This document shows positions 42,943 to 50,458 of a stretch of DNA of 57,555 nt, one piece after another; the first letter of the stretch is position 1; each line of letters starts with the position of its first letter. The notes beneath the pieces are model-generated. The model saw only the letters and a program-made list of their open reading frames with translations, searched no databases and had not been told where the DNA came from. Origin of the DNA: Massilia timonae CCUG 45783 (GTDB lineage: Bacteria; Pseudomonadota; Gammaproteobacteria; Burkholderiales; Burkholderiaceae_D); NCBI RefSeq assembly GCF_000315425.1, contig NZ_JH992923.1, forward strand, positions 645,675 through 703,229, in the 5' to 3' direction. A program made the translations under genes and the position numbers.

Positions 42943-43812
42943 ATGCCCGATTCCGGCGACCAGGTCGCATCTACCGCATTCCAGACAATCCGCGCCCATG
43001 CCTGGCGCATGCGCCGCTTCGCCCTGCGCATGGGCGAAGTGCAGGGCCAGGGCTACGTCGGCCAGGCCCTCGGCTGGGCCGACGTGCTGGCCGTGGCATA
43101 TTGCCACGCCATGAACCTGCGCCCGGCCGAACCAGAGTGGGAAGGGCGCGACCGCTTCCTGCTGTCGCACGGCCACTACGCCATCGCCCTGTACGCCGCG
43201 CTGTTCGAGGCGGGCGTGCTGCACGAGGACGAACTCGAAACCTATGGCTCGGACGATAGCCGCCTGCCGATGTCGGGCATGGCCACCTATACGCCGGGGA
43301 TGGAAATCTCGGGTGGTTCGCTCGGCCAGGGCCTGGCGATCGGCGTCGGCCAGGCGCTGGCGCTGCGCATGAAGGGCAGCAGCGCACGCGTGTTCAATTC
43401 GATGTCCGATGGCGAACTGGACGAGGGCGCCGTGTGGGAAGCGGCCATGTCGGCCGCGCACCACAAGCTGTCCAACCTGATCAACCTGGTCGACATCAAC
43501 CGCCAGCAGGCCGACGGTCCGTCGCACGACATCCTGCAGTTCGAGCCGCTGGTGGACAAGTGGCAAGCCTTCGGCTGGCACGTGCAGCGGGTCGACGGCA
43601 ACGACCTGGCGGCGGTGATCGCCGCCTTCGACACCGCGCTCGCCTTCGAGGGCGAGCAGCCACGCGTGATCCTGTGCGACACGCTGATGGGCAAGGGCGT
43701 GCCGTTCCTGGAGCAGCGCGAAAAGAACCACTTCATCCGGGTCGAGGCCGACGAGTGGCAGCGGGCCCTGGCCGACCTCGATGCCAGCTACGCCGAATGG
43801 AGCCGCGCATGA
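42943..43812 (+). CDS. Transketolase-like protein, N-terminal (TPP-binding) subunit
   Basis: 289 aa from ATG 42943 (GGGGAGA upstream). TPP-domain hallmarks: GQGYVGQALGWADVLAVAYC, LLSHGHYAIALYAALFEAG, GMEISGGSLGQGLAIGVGQA, and the metal/TPP motif SDGELDEGAVWEAAMSAAHH ending in DINRQQADG. Works as a dimer with the next gene's product. Two-subunit transketolases of this kind occur in dedicated sugar-catabolic operons (for example apulose or sulfosugar pathways); the true substrate here is unknown. It overlaps the next gene by ATGA. Confidence 0.88.
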   Translation: MPDSGDQVASTAFQTIRAHAWRMRRFALRMGEVQGQGYVGQALGWADVLAVAYCHAMNLRPAEPEWEGRDRFLLSHGHYAIALYAALFEAGVLHEDELETYGSDDSRLPMSGMATYTPGMEISGGSLGQGLAIGVGQALALRMKGSSARVFNSMSDGELDEGAVWEAAMSAAHHKLSNLINLVDINRQQADGPSHDILQFEPLVDKWQAFGWHVQRVDGNDLAAVIAAFDTALAFEGEQPRVILCDTLMGKGVPFLEQREKNHFIRVEADEWQRALADLDASYAEWSRA

Positions 43813-44828
43813 ATCCCGTCCCGACCGCAGAACACGGCACGCCGGCCAAGCCGCGCCTGACCACCTCGGCGATGATCGCCTCGATCGCCTCCGAAGGACA
43901 GCGCACCCAGCCGGCCCCGTTCGGCCATGCGCTGATCGAGGCGGGCAAGCGCGATCCGCGCATCGTCGGCCTGACCGCCGACCTGGCCAAGTACACCGAC
44001 CTGCACATCTTCGCCCGTGAATATCCGGAGCGCTTCGTGCAGATGGGCATGGCCGAGCAGTTGCTGATGGCGGCTGCCGGCGGCATGGCGAAGGAGGGGT
44101 TCATCCCGTTCGCCACCACCTACGCCGTGTTCGCCACCCGCCGCGCCTATGACTTCATCCACCAGGTAATCGCGGAAGAAAACCTGAATGTCAAGATCTG
44201 CGCCGCGCTGCCGGGCCTGACCACCGGCTACGGTCCCAGCCACCAGGCCACCGAAGACCTGGCCCTGATGCGTGCGATCCCGAACATGACGGTGATCGAC
44301 CCCTGCGACGCGCTCGAGACCAGCCAGTGCGTGGCCGCGATCGCGCGCCATGAAGGGCCGGTCTACATGCGCCTGTCGCGCGGCCGGGTGCCGCTGGTCC
44401 TGGACGACTACGATGGCCAGTTCGAGATCGGCAAGGCCAGGCTGCTGCGCGATGGCAAGGACGTGCTGGTGATCTCCAGCGGCCTGATGACGATGCGCGC
44501 GCTGGAAGTGGCGGACAAGCTGGCGCAGGATCGCATCGAGGTGGCGGTGCTGCATGTGGCCACCATCAAGCCGCTCGACGTCGACACCATCGTGGCGCAA
44601 TGCCGGCGCGCAGGGCGGCTGGTCGTGGTGGCCGAGAACCACAGCGTGGTCGGCGGCCTGGGCGAAGCGATCGCGCTGGCCCTGCTGCACGCGCGGGTCC
44701 AGCCCGAGTTGCGCCACGTGGCGCTGCCGGACGCGTTTCTCGACGCCGGCGCGCTGCCGACGCTGCACGACCGCTACCGCATTTCGCTCGAGGCGATGGC
44801 GGCCGACGTCCGCGCCTGGCTGGGCTGA
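43809..44828 (+). CDS. Transketolase-like protein, C-terminal (pyrimidine-binding) subunit
   Basis: 339 aa from ATG 43809. It has the transketolase central and C-terminal domains: ADLAKYTDLHIFAREYPERF, QMGMAEQLLMAAAGGMAKEG (catalytic Glu in MAEQ), LTTGYGPSHQATEDLALMRA and the C-domain AENHSVVGGLGEAIALALL. Translationally coupled to the N-terminal subunit. A stem-loop terminator follows 33 bp after the stop. Confidence 0.88.
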   Translation: MNPVPTAEHGTPAKPRLTTSAMIASIASEGQRTQPAPFGHALIEAGKRDPRIVGLTADLAKYTDLHIFAREYPERFVQMGMAEQLLMAAAGGMAKEGFIPFATTYAVFATRRAYDFIHQVIAEENLNVKICAALPGLTTGYGPSHQATEDLALMRAIPNMTVIDPCDALETSQCVAAIARHEGPVYMRLSRGRVPLVLDDYDGQFEIGKARLLRDGKDVLVISSGLMTMRALEVADKLAQDRIEVAVLHVATIKPLDVDTIVAQCRRAGRLVVVAENHSVVGGLGEAIALALLHARVQPELRHVALPDAFLDAGALPTLHDRYRISLEAMAADVRAWLG

Positions 44829-44861
44829 CGCCAGCGCGAATGCCAGGCCCGGCTGGCAGGC

Positions 44862-44890
44862 AGGCGCCGTCGAGACGCGGCGCCTTTCTT
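44862..44890 (+). terminator. Terminator after the transketolase genes
   Basis: Perfect 8-bp stem AGGCGCCG (44862-44869) and CGGCGCCT (44878-44885) with an 8-base loop, followed by TTCTT. The T tract is short, so partial read-through into the MFS gene is likely. Confidence 0.6.
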
Positions 44891-44929
44891 GCCGGGCGCC
44901 CCACGATAAAAACGACAAGGAATTCGGAG

Positions 44930-46228
44930 ATGCACATCGACCAAGCGGTGGCCACGCCATCCACGCCCGCGGCAGGACCCCGGAAACGTATCTGGATTTA
45001 CGTTTTCCTCTTCACGCTAACACTGATCAACTACATCGACCGGATCTCGCTGTCGGTCGCCTCCACCGCCCTCAAGGAAGAATTCGGCATCTCGCCGGTG
45101 GCCATGGGCTACCTGCTGTCGTCCTTCGTGTGGCTGTACTTCATCGCCCTGATCCCGATGGGCTACCTGGTCGGGCGCTACGGCCCCAGGCAGGTCAACA
45201 CCTATGGCATCGGCGTGTGGTCGGTCGCCACCGTGTGCACCGCCTTCGCCACCGGCTTCTATTCGCTGCTGGCGGCGCGCCTGGTGATGGGCGCCGGCGA
45301 AGCGACCACCTACCCGGCCGGGGCGCGCGTGGTGCGCGACTGGATGCCGCTCAAGGAGCGCGGCATGGCCACCGCGGTATTCCACAGCGGCAGCCTGGTC
45401 GGGCCTGCGGTCGGCGCGATCGGCTTCGGCTGGCTGATCACCACGGTCGGCTGGCGCATCGCCTTCGTGGTAGCCGGTGCGACCGGCTTCATCTGGCTGG
45501 CGGCCTGGCTCAAATGGTACCGCCACCCGAGCAAGGCGCCGTGGCTGAGTGCGGCAGAGCTGCGCGAGATCACCGATGGCGACGCCGCAAACGCCACCGT
45601 TGGCGCCACCGCGGTCGCGCCGCTCGGCATCCGTGGCCTGGCCCGCTCGCGCACCATGTGGGCCATCGGCCTGTCGCACGGCTGCGCCGTGTATGCGACC
45701 TATTTCTTCCTGACCTGGCTGCCTTCTTACCTGCAGGCGGAAAAGGGCCTGTCGGTGATGACGAGTTCGATGTACACGGCGATTCCCTACCTCGGCGCCG
45801 CGGTGCTGGCGATCGTGGTCGGCCGCGTCAGCGACCTGGTGGTGAGCCCGGCCGCGGCGCAACGCGGCGGCCGCCGGCTGGTGGTCGGCGCCGTGCTGCT
45901 CGGATCGTCCGTGATCCTGCTGGTGCCGATGCTGGCCGAGACCTGGGCCATCCTCTTGGTCATCACGCTGTCGCTGGCCACCTGCGCCTCGGCCATCTCG
46001 CTCAACCTGTCCCTGGTCAACGACCTGCTGCGCTCGAACCAGGACGTGGGCACCGCCGCCGGCTTCGTCACCGCCGTCGGCAACCTGTTCGGCCTGCTGG
46101 CGCCGATCGTCACCGGCTACGTGGTGGCGGGCACCGGCGGGTTTGCCGCCGCCTTCGCCGTGGTCGGCATCCTGCTGATCGTCGGCGCGGCCCTCTCGGT
46201 CTTCGGAGCGCGCCGCCCGGTGGGCTGA
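44930..46228 (+). CDS. MFS transporter (ACS family, sugar acid/aldonate type)
   Basis: 432 aa from ATG 44930 (AAGGA upstream). Twelve helices. The signature LTLINYIDRISLSVASTALK and VRDWMPLKERGMATAVFHSG are typical of the anion:cation symporter group that includes hexuronate, glucarate and galactonate carriers. It should import an organic acid, for instance one produced in the periplasm by the PQQ dehydrogenase encoded next. Confidence 0.9.
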   Translation: MHIDQAVATPSTPAAGPRKRIWIYVFLFTLTLINYIDRISLSVASTALKEEFGISPVAMGYLLSSFVWLYFIALIPMGYLVGRYGPRQVNTYGIGVWSVATVCTAFATGFYSLLAARLVMGAGEATTYPAGARVVRDWMPLKERGMATAVFHSGSLVGPAVGAIGFGWLITTVGWRIAFVVAGATGFIWLAAWLKWYRHPSKAPWLSAAELREITDGDAANATVGATAVAPLGIRGLARSRTMWAIGLSHGCAVYATYFFLTWLPSYLQAEKGLSVMTSSMYTAIPYLGAAVLAIVVGRVSDLVVSPAAAQRGGRRLVVGAVLLGSSVILLVPMLAETWAILLVITLSLATCASAISLNLSLVNDLLRSNQDVGTAAGFVTAVGNLFGLLAPIVTGYVVAGTGGFAAAFAVVGILLIVGAALSVFGARRPVG

Positions 46229-46280
46229 AAGCGCTGTCGCAAGACCTGTTCATCTTTATCGTCGTGAAAACTGGAGCACC

Positions 46281-48782
46281 ATGAGTACTACCAACAAGAG
46301 GGGCAACCCCGCCCAGCCGTCCGCGCCAGCGGCCGGCACGGGCTGGCGCATCGCCCTCGTCGTCATTCCCCTGTTCATCGGCCTGTTCGGCCTGGCCATG
46401 CTGGGTGGCGGAATCTGGCTGATCGCCGTCGGCGGCAGCCCCTACTATGCGCTGGCCGGCGCCGCCCTGCTGGCCGGGGCCGTGCTGCTGGCGCGCAGGA
46501 AGCGCGGTGGCCAGGCCGTGATCGGCATCGCCTGGCTGGCCACGCTGGCCTGGGCCGTGTGGGAAGTCGGCTTCAATGGCTGGGGCCTGGTGCCGCGCGT
46601 GGTCGGCATGACGGTGCTGTTCATGCTGGCGCTCGCGCTGTCGCCGATGTTGTCGCCGATGTTGTCGCAGATGCCTTCGCGGTCACCAGCCGTCGGCGCG
46701 CGCCGGCGGGCGCTCGACCCACTGCAGACCGCTTCGGCGCTGGCCGCGATCGCCGTGCTGGCAATCCTCGGCGTGCTGGTCGCGCGCGAAGGCGTGCGCA
46801 GCGTCGAATCCGCGCAGTTCCCGGCCGTCCTGGCCGGCGCGGTCGGCGGGACCACGGCCGATTGGCCGACCTATGGCGGCGACGCCAGCGCCCAGCGCTA
46901 CAGCGCGCTGTCGCAGATCACGCCGGATAACGTCGGCCGCCTGGAGCGCGCCTTCGTGTTCCATACCGGCGACCTGCCGGCCAAGGGTGAGCGCTATTCG
47001 CCGGCCAACACGCCGCTCAAGATCGGCAACGACCTCCTGGTGTGCTCGGCCAAGAACATCCTGTTCGCCGTCAACGCCGCCACCGGAGAACAGCGCTGGC
47101 GCTACGATCCGCAGGTGCCGGGCGAAGGCATCGCCCACGCCGCCGTCTGCCGCGGCGTGGCGGTGTACACCGCGCCCCAGCTGGCTGACGATGCCGCCTG
47201 CAAGACGCGCGTGATCAGCACCACGCTGGATGCCCGCATCGTCGCAGTCGACCTGCGCGACGGCAAACCGTGCGCCGACTTCGGCGGCGCCGGCGGCAAG
47301 CCGGGCCAGGTCGACCTGTGGCAGGATCTCGGCAAGAAGGTGCCGGGCTGGTATTCGCCGACGGCGGCGCCGACCGTGGTGCGCGGCGTGATCGTCACCG
47401 GCGCCCAGGTGCGCGACGGCCAGGACGAAGACGCGCCGTCGGGCGTGATCCGCGGCTACGACGCCGTCACCGGCCAGCTGGCCTGGGCCTGGGACCTGGG
47501 CAATCCGGACAATGTCAAGGGTCCTGCGGCGGGCCAGACGTACACCCGCGGCACCCCGAATATGTGGACCACGGCGGTCGGCGACGAGGCGCTCGGCCTG
47601 GTCTACCTGCCGATCAGTAATTCGTCGATCGACTACTTCGGCGGCAACCGCAGCGCCGCCGAGAACACATACTCCGATTCGCTGGTGGCGGTGGACGTGA
47701 CCACCGGCCGCGACGTCTGGCACTTCCAGGCGCTGCAGCGCGACCTGTGGGACTACGACCTCGGCAGCCAGCCGAGCCTGCTGGATTATCCCGGCCCCGA
47801 CGGCAAGCCGGTCGCCGCCATCCTGCTGCCGACCAAGCAGGGCGATATGTACATCTTCGACCGCGCCACCGGCAAGCCCTTGATCCCGATCGGCAGCGTC
47901 AAGGCGCCCAAGCTCGGTTCGGTGGAGCCGGACTTCGTGGCCGACACCCAGCCGACGTCGCTCTGGCACAGCCTGCGCAAGGACCCGAAGACCGAAGCCG
48001 ACATGTGGGGCTTCTCGCCGGTCGACCAGCTGATGTGCCGGATCCAGTTCCGCCAGTCGAACTACGCCGGCTACCTGACCCCGCCGTCGAGCGACAAGCC
48101 GTGGATCCAGTACCCCGGCTACAACGGCGGCTCGGACTGGGGTTCGGTCGCGATCGACCCGGTGCGCCGCATCCTGATCGCCAACTACAACGACGTGCCG
48201 AACCGCAGCCAGCTGATCCCGCGCGAACAGGCCAACAGGATGGGCGTGCAGCCGATCTACGCCAGCAAGGACGCCAACGCCAAGGCGGCCGGCAAGGGCG
48301 AGGGCGGTTCCTCGGTCTACCCGCAGATCAATGCGCCGTACGCCATCAGCGTGAATGCGGGCTGGCGCAATATCGGCACCGGCGTGCCATGCACGGCGCC
48401 GCCGTACGGCGGCATCCGCGCCGTCAGCCTGGACACGGGCGAGACCTTGTGGGACGGCCCGCTCGGCACGGCGCGCCGCAACGGCCCATGGGGTATCCCG
48501 TCGTACATCCCGTTCGACATCGGCCTGCCCAACAACGGCGGTTCGGTGGTGACGGCCGGCGGCCTGGTGTTCATCGGCGCCGCCACCGACAACCTGTTCC
48601 GCGCGATCGACATCCGCACCGGCAAGACCGTCTGGACCGACGAGCTGCCGGCCGGCGGCCAGGCCAACCCGATCGCCTATGAGATCGACGGCGAGCAATA
48701 CATCCTGATCGCCGCCACCGGTCACGCCTTCATGGAAACCGGCAACAGCGACGCCATCATCGCCTACAAGCTGCGCAAGTAA
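46281..48782 (+). CDS. Membrane-bound PQQ-dependent dehydrogenase (glucose/quinate/shikimate family)
   Basis: 833 aa from ATG 46281 (GGAG upstream). Five N-terminal helices, then a quinoprotein propeller: ADWPTYGGDASAQRYSALSQ, SPTAAPTVVRGVIVTGAQVR, LQRDLWDYDLGSQPSLLDYP, EADMWGFSPVDQLMCRIQF, VFIGAATDNLFRAIDIRTGK. It is a paralogue of gcd at 25089. The active-site segment reads LQRDLWDYD instead of HNDLWDFD, so the His preceding the catalytic Asp region is replaced and the substrate is probably not glucose. A short Met/Leu/Pro repeat (SPMLSPMLSQMPS) lies near residue 120. Confidence 0.9.
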   Translation: MSTTNKRGNPAQPSAPAAGTGWRIALVVIPLFIGLFGLAMLGGGIWLIAVGGSPYYALAGAALLAGAVLLARRKRGGQAVIGIAWLATLAWAVWEVGFNGWGLVPRVVGMTVLFMLALALSPMLSPMLSQMPSRSPAVGARRRALDPLQTASALAAIAVLAILGVLVAREGVRSVESAQFPAVLAGAVGGTTADWPTYGGDASAQRYSALSQITPDNVGRLERAFVFHTGDLPAKGERYSPANTPLKIGNDLLVCSAKNILFAVNAATGEQRWRYDPQVPGEGIAHAAVCRGVAVYTAPQLADDAACKTRVISTTLDARIVAVDLRDGKPCADFGGAGGKPGQVDLWQDLGKKVPGWYSPTAAPTVVRGVIVTGAQVRDGQDEDAPSGVIRGYDAVTGQLAWAWDLGNPDNVKGPAAGQTYTRGTPNMWTTAVGDEALGLVYLPISNSSIDYFGGNRSAAENTYSDSLVAVDVTTGRDVWHFQALQRDLWDYDLGSQPSLLDYPGPDGKPVAAILLPTKQGDMYIFDRATGKPLIPIGSVKAPKLGSVEPDFVADTQPTSLWHSLRKDPKTEADMWGFSPVDQLMCRIQFRQSNYAGYLTPPSSDKPWIQYPGYNGGSDWGSVAIDPVRRILIANYNDVPNRSQLIPREQANRMGVQPIYASKDANAKAAGKGEGGSSVYPQINAPYAISVNAGWRNIGTGVPCTAPPYGGIRAVSLDTGETLWDGPLGTARRNGPWGIPSYIPFDIGLPNNGGSVVTAGGLVFIGAATDNLFRAIDIRTGKTVWTDELPAGGQANPIAYEIDGEQYILIAATGHAFMETGNSDAIIAYKLRK

Positions 48783-48800
48783 GCCTGCAGGGCGCCATCA

Positions 48801-48826
48801 GGCCAGTCATCCGACTGGCCTTTTTC
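48801..48826 (+). terminator. Rho-independent terminator after the PQQ dehydrogenase
   Basis: Perfect 8-bp stem AGGCCAGT (48801-48808) and ACTGGCCT (48815-48822), loop CATCCG, followed by TTTT. It separates the PQQ dehydrogenase from the SDR gene 20 bp further on. Confidence 0.8.
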
Positions 48827-48846
48827 ACTTCAGAAAGGACACTCTC

Positions 48847-49599
48847 ATGGATCTCGGACTGCAAGGACGCAAGGTACTGGTCAGCGGCGGCTCGCGCGGC
48901 ATCGGCCGCGCGATCGTCGAATGCTTTCTGGCCGAGGGCGCGCAGGTGGCGTTCTGCGCGCGCAATGCCGGCGGTGTGGCGGCGGCGCAGGACGCCTTCG
49001 GCGCGCGCGCTTGCGGCGCGGCGGTCGACGTCACCGATGCGGCCCAGGTGACGGCCTGGGTCGGGGAGGCGGCGCGCCGCATGGGCGGGCTGGACATCGT
49101 GGTGCCGAACGTCAGCGCGCTGGCCGGCGGCGACGACCTGGCTACCTGGCGGCGCGCCTTCGAGACAGACCTGCTCGGCACCGCGGCGATGGTCAAGGCG
49201 GCGCTGCCGCATCTGCAGGAGTCGGACGCGGCCTCGATCGTGCTGATCTCGAGCGTGTCGGGACGTGAGATCGACATGTTTGCCGAACCATACGGGGTGC
49301 TGAAGGCAGCGCTGACCCATTACGGAAAGACGCTGTCGACGCGGCACGCCGCCGATGGCATCCGTGTCAATACGGTTTCGCCTGGAAATGTGTATTTCGC
49401 CGATGGGGTATGGGGTGACATCGAGCGCAATCAGCCGGAAACCTTCGCCGCCTGCCTGGCCGCGAATCCGCTCGGCCGCATGGCGACGCCCGACGAGGTG
49501 GCGCGCGCCACGGTATTTCTTGCCAGCCCGGCGGCGGGATTCACGACCGGCGCCAATCTGCTGGTCGACGGCGGGCTCACGCGCGGGGTGCAGTTCTGA
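48847..49599 (+). CDS. Short-chain dehydrogenase/reductase (SDR)
   Basis: 250 aa from ATG 48847 (AAAGGA upstream). Classical SDR: cofactor motif SGGSRGIGRAI, NVSAL-type strand, catalytic Ser in LISSVSGRE, Tyr and Lys in PYGVLKAALTHY, and the end SPAAGFTTGANLLVDGGLTR. The NAD(P)-dependent substrate is unknown. As the last gene of the sugar cluster it may reduce or oxidise an intermediate, though a terminator precedes it. Confidence 0.9.
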   Translation: MDLGLQGRKVLVSGGSRGIGRAIVECFLAEGAQVAFCARNAGGVAAAQDAFGARACGAAVDVTDAAQVTAWVGEAARRMGGLDIVVPNVSALAGGDDLATWRRAFETDLLGTAAMVKAALPHLQESDAASIVLISSVSGREIDMFAEPYGVLKAALTHYGKTLSTRHAADGIRVNTVSPGNVYFADGVWGDIERNQPETFAACLAANPLGRMATPDEVARATVFLASPAAGFTTGANLLVDGGLTRGVQF

Positions 49600-49680
49600 C
49601 GACAGCGCGGTCTGCGCCATGCAATCGTCCCAGCTATCTTGCAAGCCAATGAGTGGCTATTCAAAAAACGAGCTGGATGT

Positions 49681-49710
49681 AAAAAGAGCGCGATACATCC
49701 CGCTCTTTTT
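49681..49710. terminator. Bidirectional terminator
   Basis: AAAAAGAGCG (49681-49690) and CGCTCTTTTT (49701-49710) form a perfect 10-bp inverted repeat with a 10-base loop. It serves the convergent SDR and small secreted protein genes in both directions. Confidence 0.9.
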
Positions 49711-49761
49711 ACCTTGTCCGTCACGACGCAGTATCAGCGCGGCTTGGCGCTGTTTCAGCGA

Positions 49762-50259
49762 TCACTTCTGCTTGTAGTAAACACGACCCGATAACCCGAT
49801 CGTGCCGGCGCCGTTGGACAAGTCTTCGGTGCCGGTCAGGTAGCCGCCGCCGGTTGCGCGAGCATAGGTGCCGGTGCCGCCGGTGATGGTGAAGGTGCCG
49901 CCGTTCATGACGTAGGCAGTGCCTGCGCCGGTGGGGACGAACTGGCCACCGTAGTTGGCGAAAATCTGGTCGCCGTTTGGATACAGCAGGACGAACTTGC
50001 CATTGCTGAAGGTGAATGTGGTGCCAGACTGGGCGAAGCAATCTCCGCCGACGAACGCGACCGGCGTTCCTTCGGCCGTCTCACCGTGGCCGGCAAGCTT
50101 GCCGCCGAGCGACGACGCACATTGCGGCGCAGGACCAACTTTTTCATTGAACACGCCCTTGATTTCAAGCGCCTTGACCACGTTAGGACCGGCCGAGGCC
50201 GAGAACGAAGCGGCCATCAGGACCAGGCTGGACAGGAGGCGGAGCGAGACGGTCTTCAT
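49762..50259 (-). CDS. Small secreted protein, possible allene-oxide-cyclase-like barrel
   Basis: 165 aa. ATG 50259 has AAGGA at good spacing. A signal peptide (MKTVSLRLLSSLVLMAASFS, then ASAGP) precedes a Gly/Thr-rich beta protein. The C-terminal segment (TITGGTGTYARATGGGYLTG, then TEDLSNGAGTIGLSGRVYYK) has the repeated GTGxYxxAxGxG pattern of allene-oxide-cyclase-like barrels. Two Cys could form a disulfide. The function is unknown; monocistronic with its own terminator. Confidence 0.75.
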   Translation of the reverse strand: MKTVSLRLLSSLVLMAASFSASAGPNVVKALEIKGVFNEKVGPAPQCASSLGGKLAGHGETAEGTPVAFVGGDCFAQSGTTFTFSNGKFVLLYPNGDQIFANYGGQFVPTGAGTAYVMNGGTFTITGGTGTYARATGGGYLTGTEDLSNGAGTIGLSGRVYYKQK

Positions 50260-50458
50260 TAAACTAGTTCCTTGGTTGTTAAAAAATTGTTAATGGAACA
50301 TAGTAAGACAAGCGAAGAATTTTTTTTACGCGCACGATTCGTTTTTTAACATTGTTGCGAGTTTTCCACGCTTACGCCGTAGAAGACCTTATCCCCGGGG
50401 CCTGCGCCGGCGGATTGGCTTTCAGCGCTCCGTCTTGCCGGAGCCGCCTCGCGTCGGG

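Noticed and set aside
46636..46680. Short in-frame tandem repeat in the PQQ dehydrogenase (MLSP units)
   Set aside because: Only about two and a half copies in a membrane-linker region; ordinary slippage with no sign of function.
46683..48725. 680-codon minus-strand frame opposite the PQQ dehydrogenase
   Set aside because: Antisense shadow; the sense gene carries all expected motifs.
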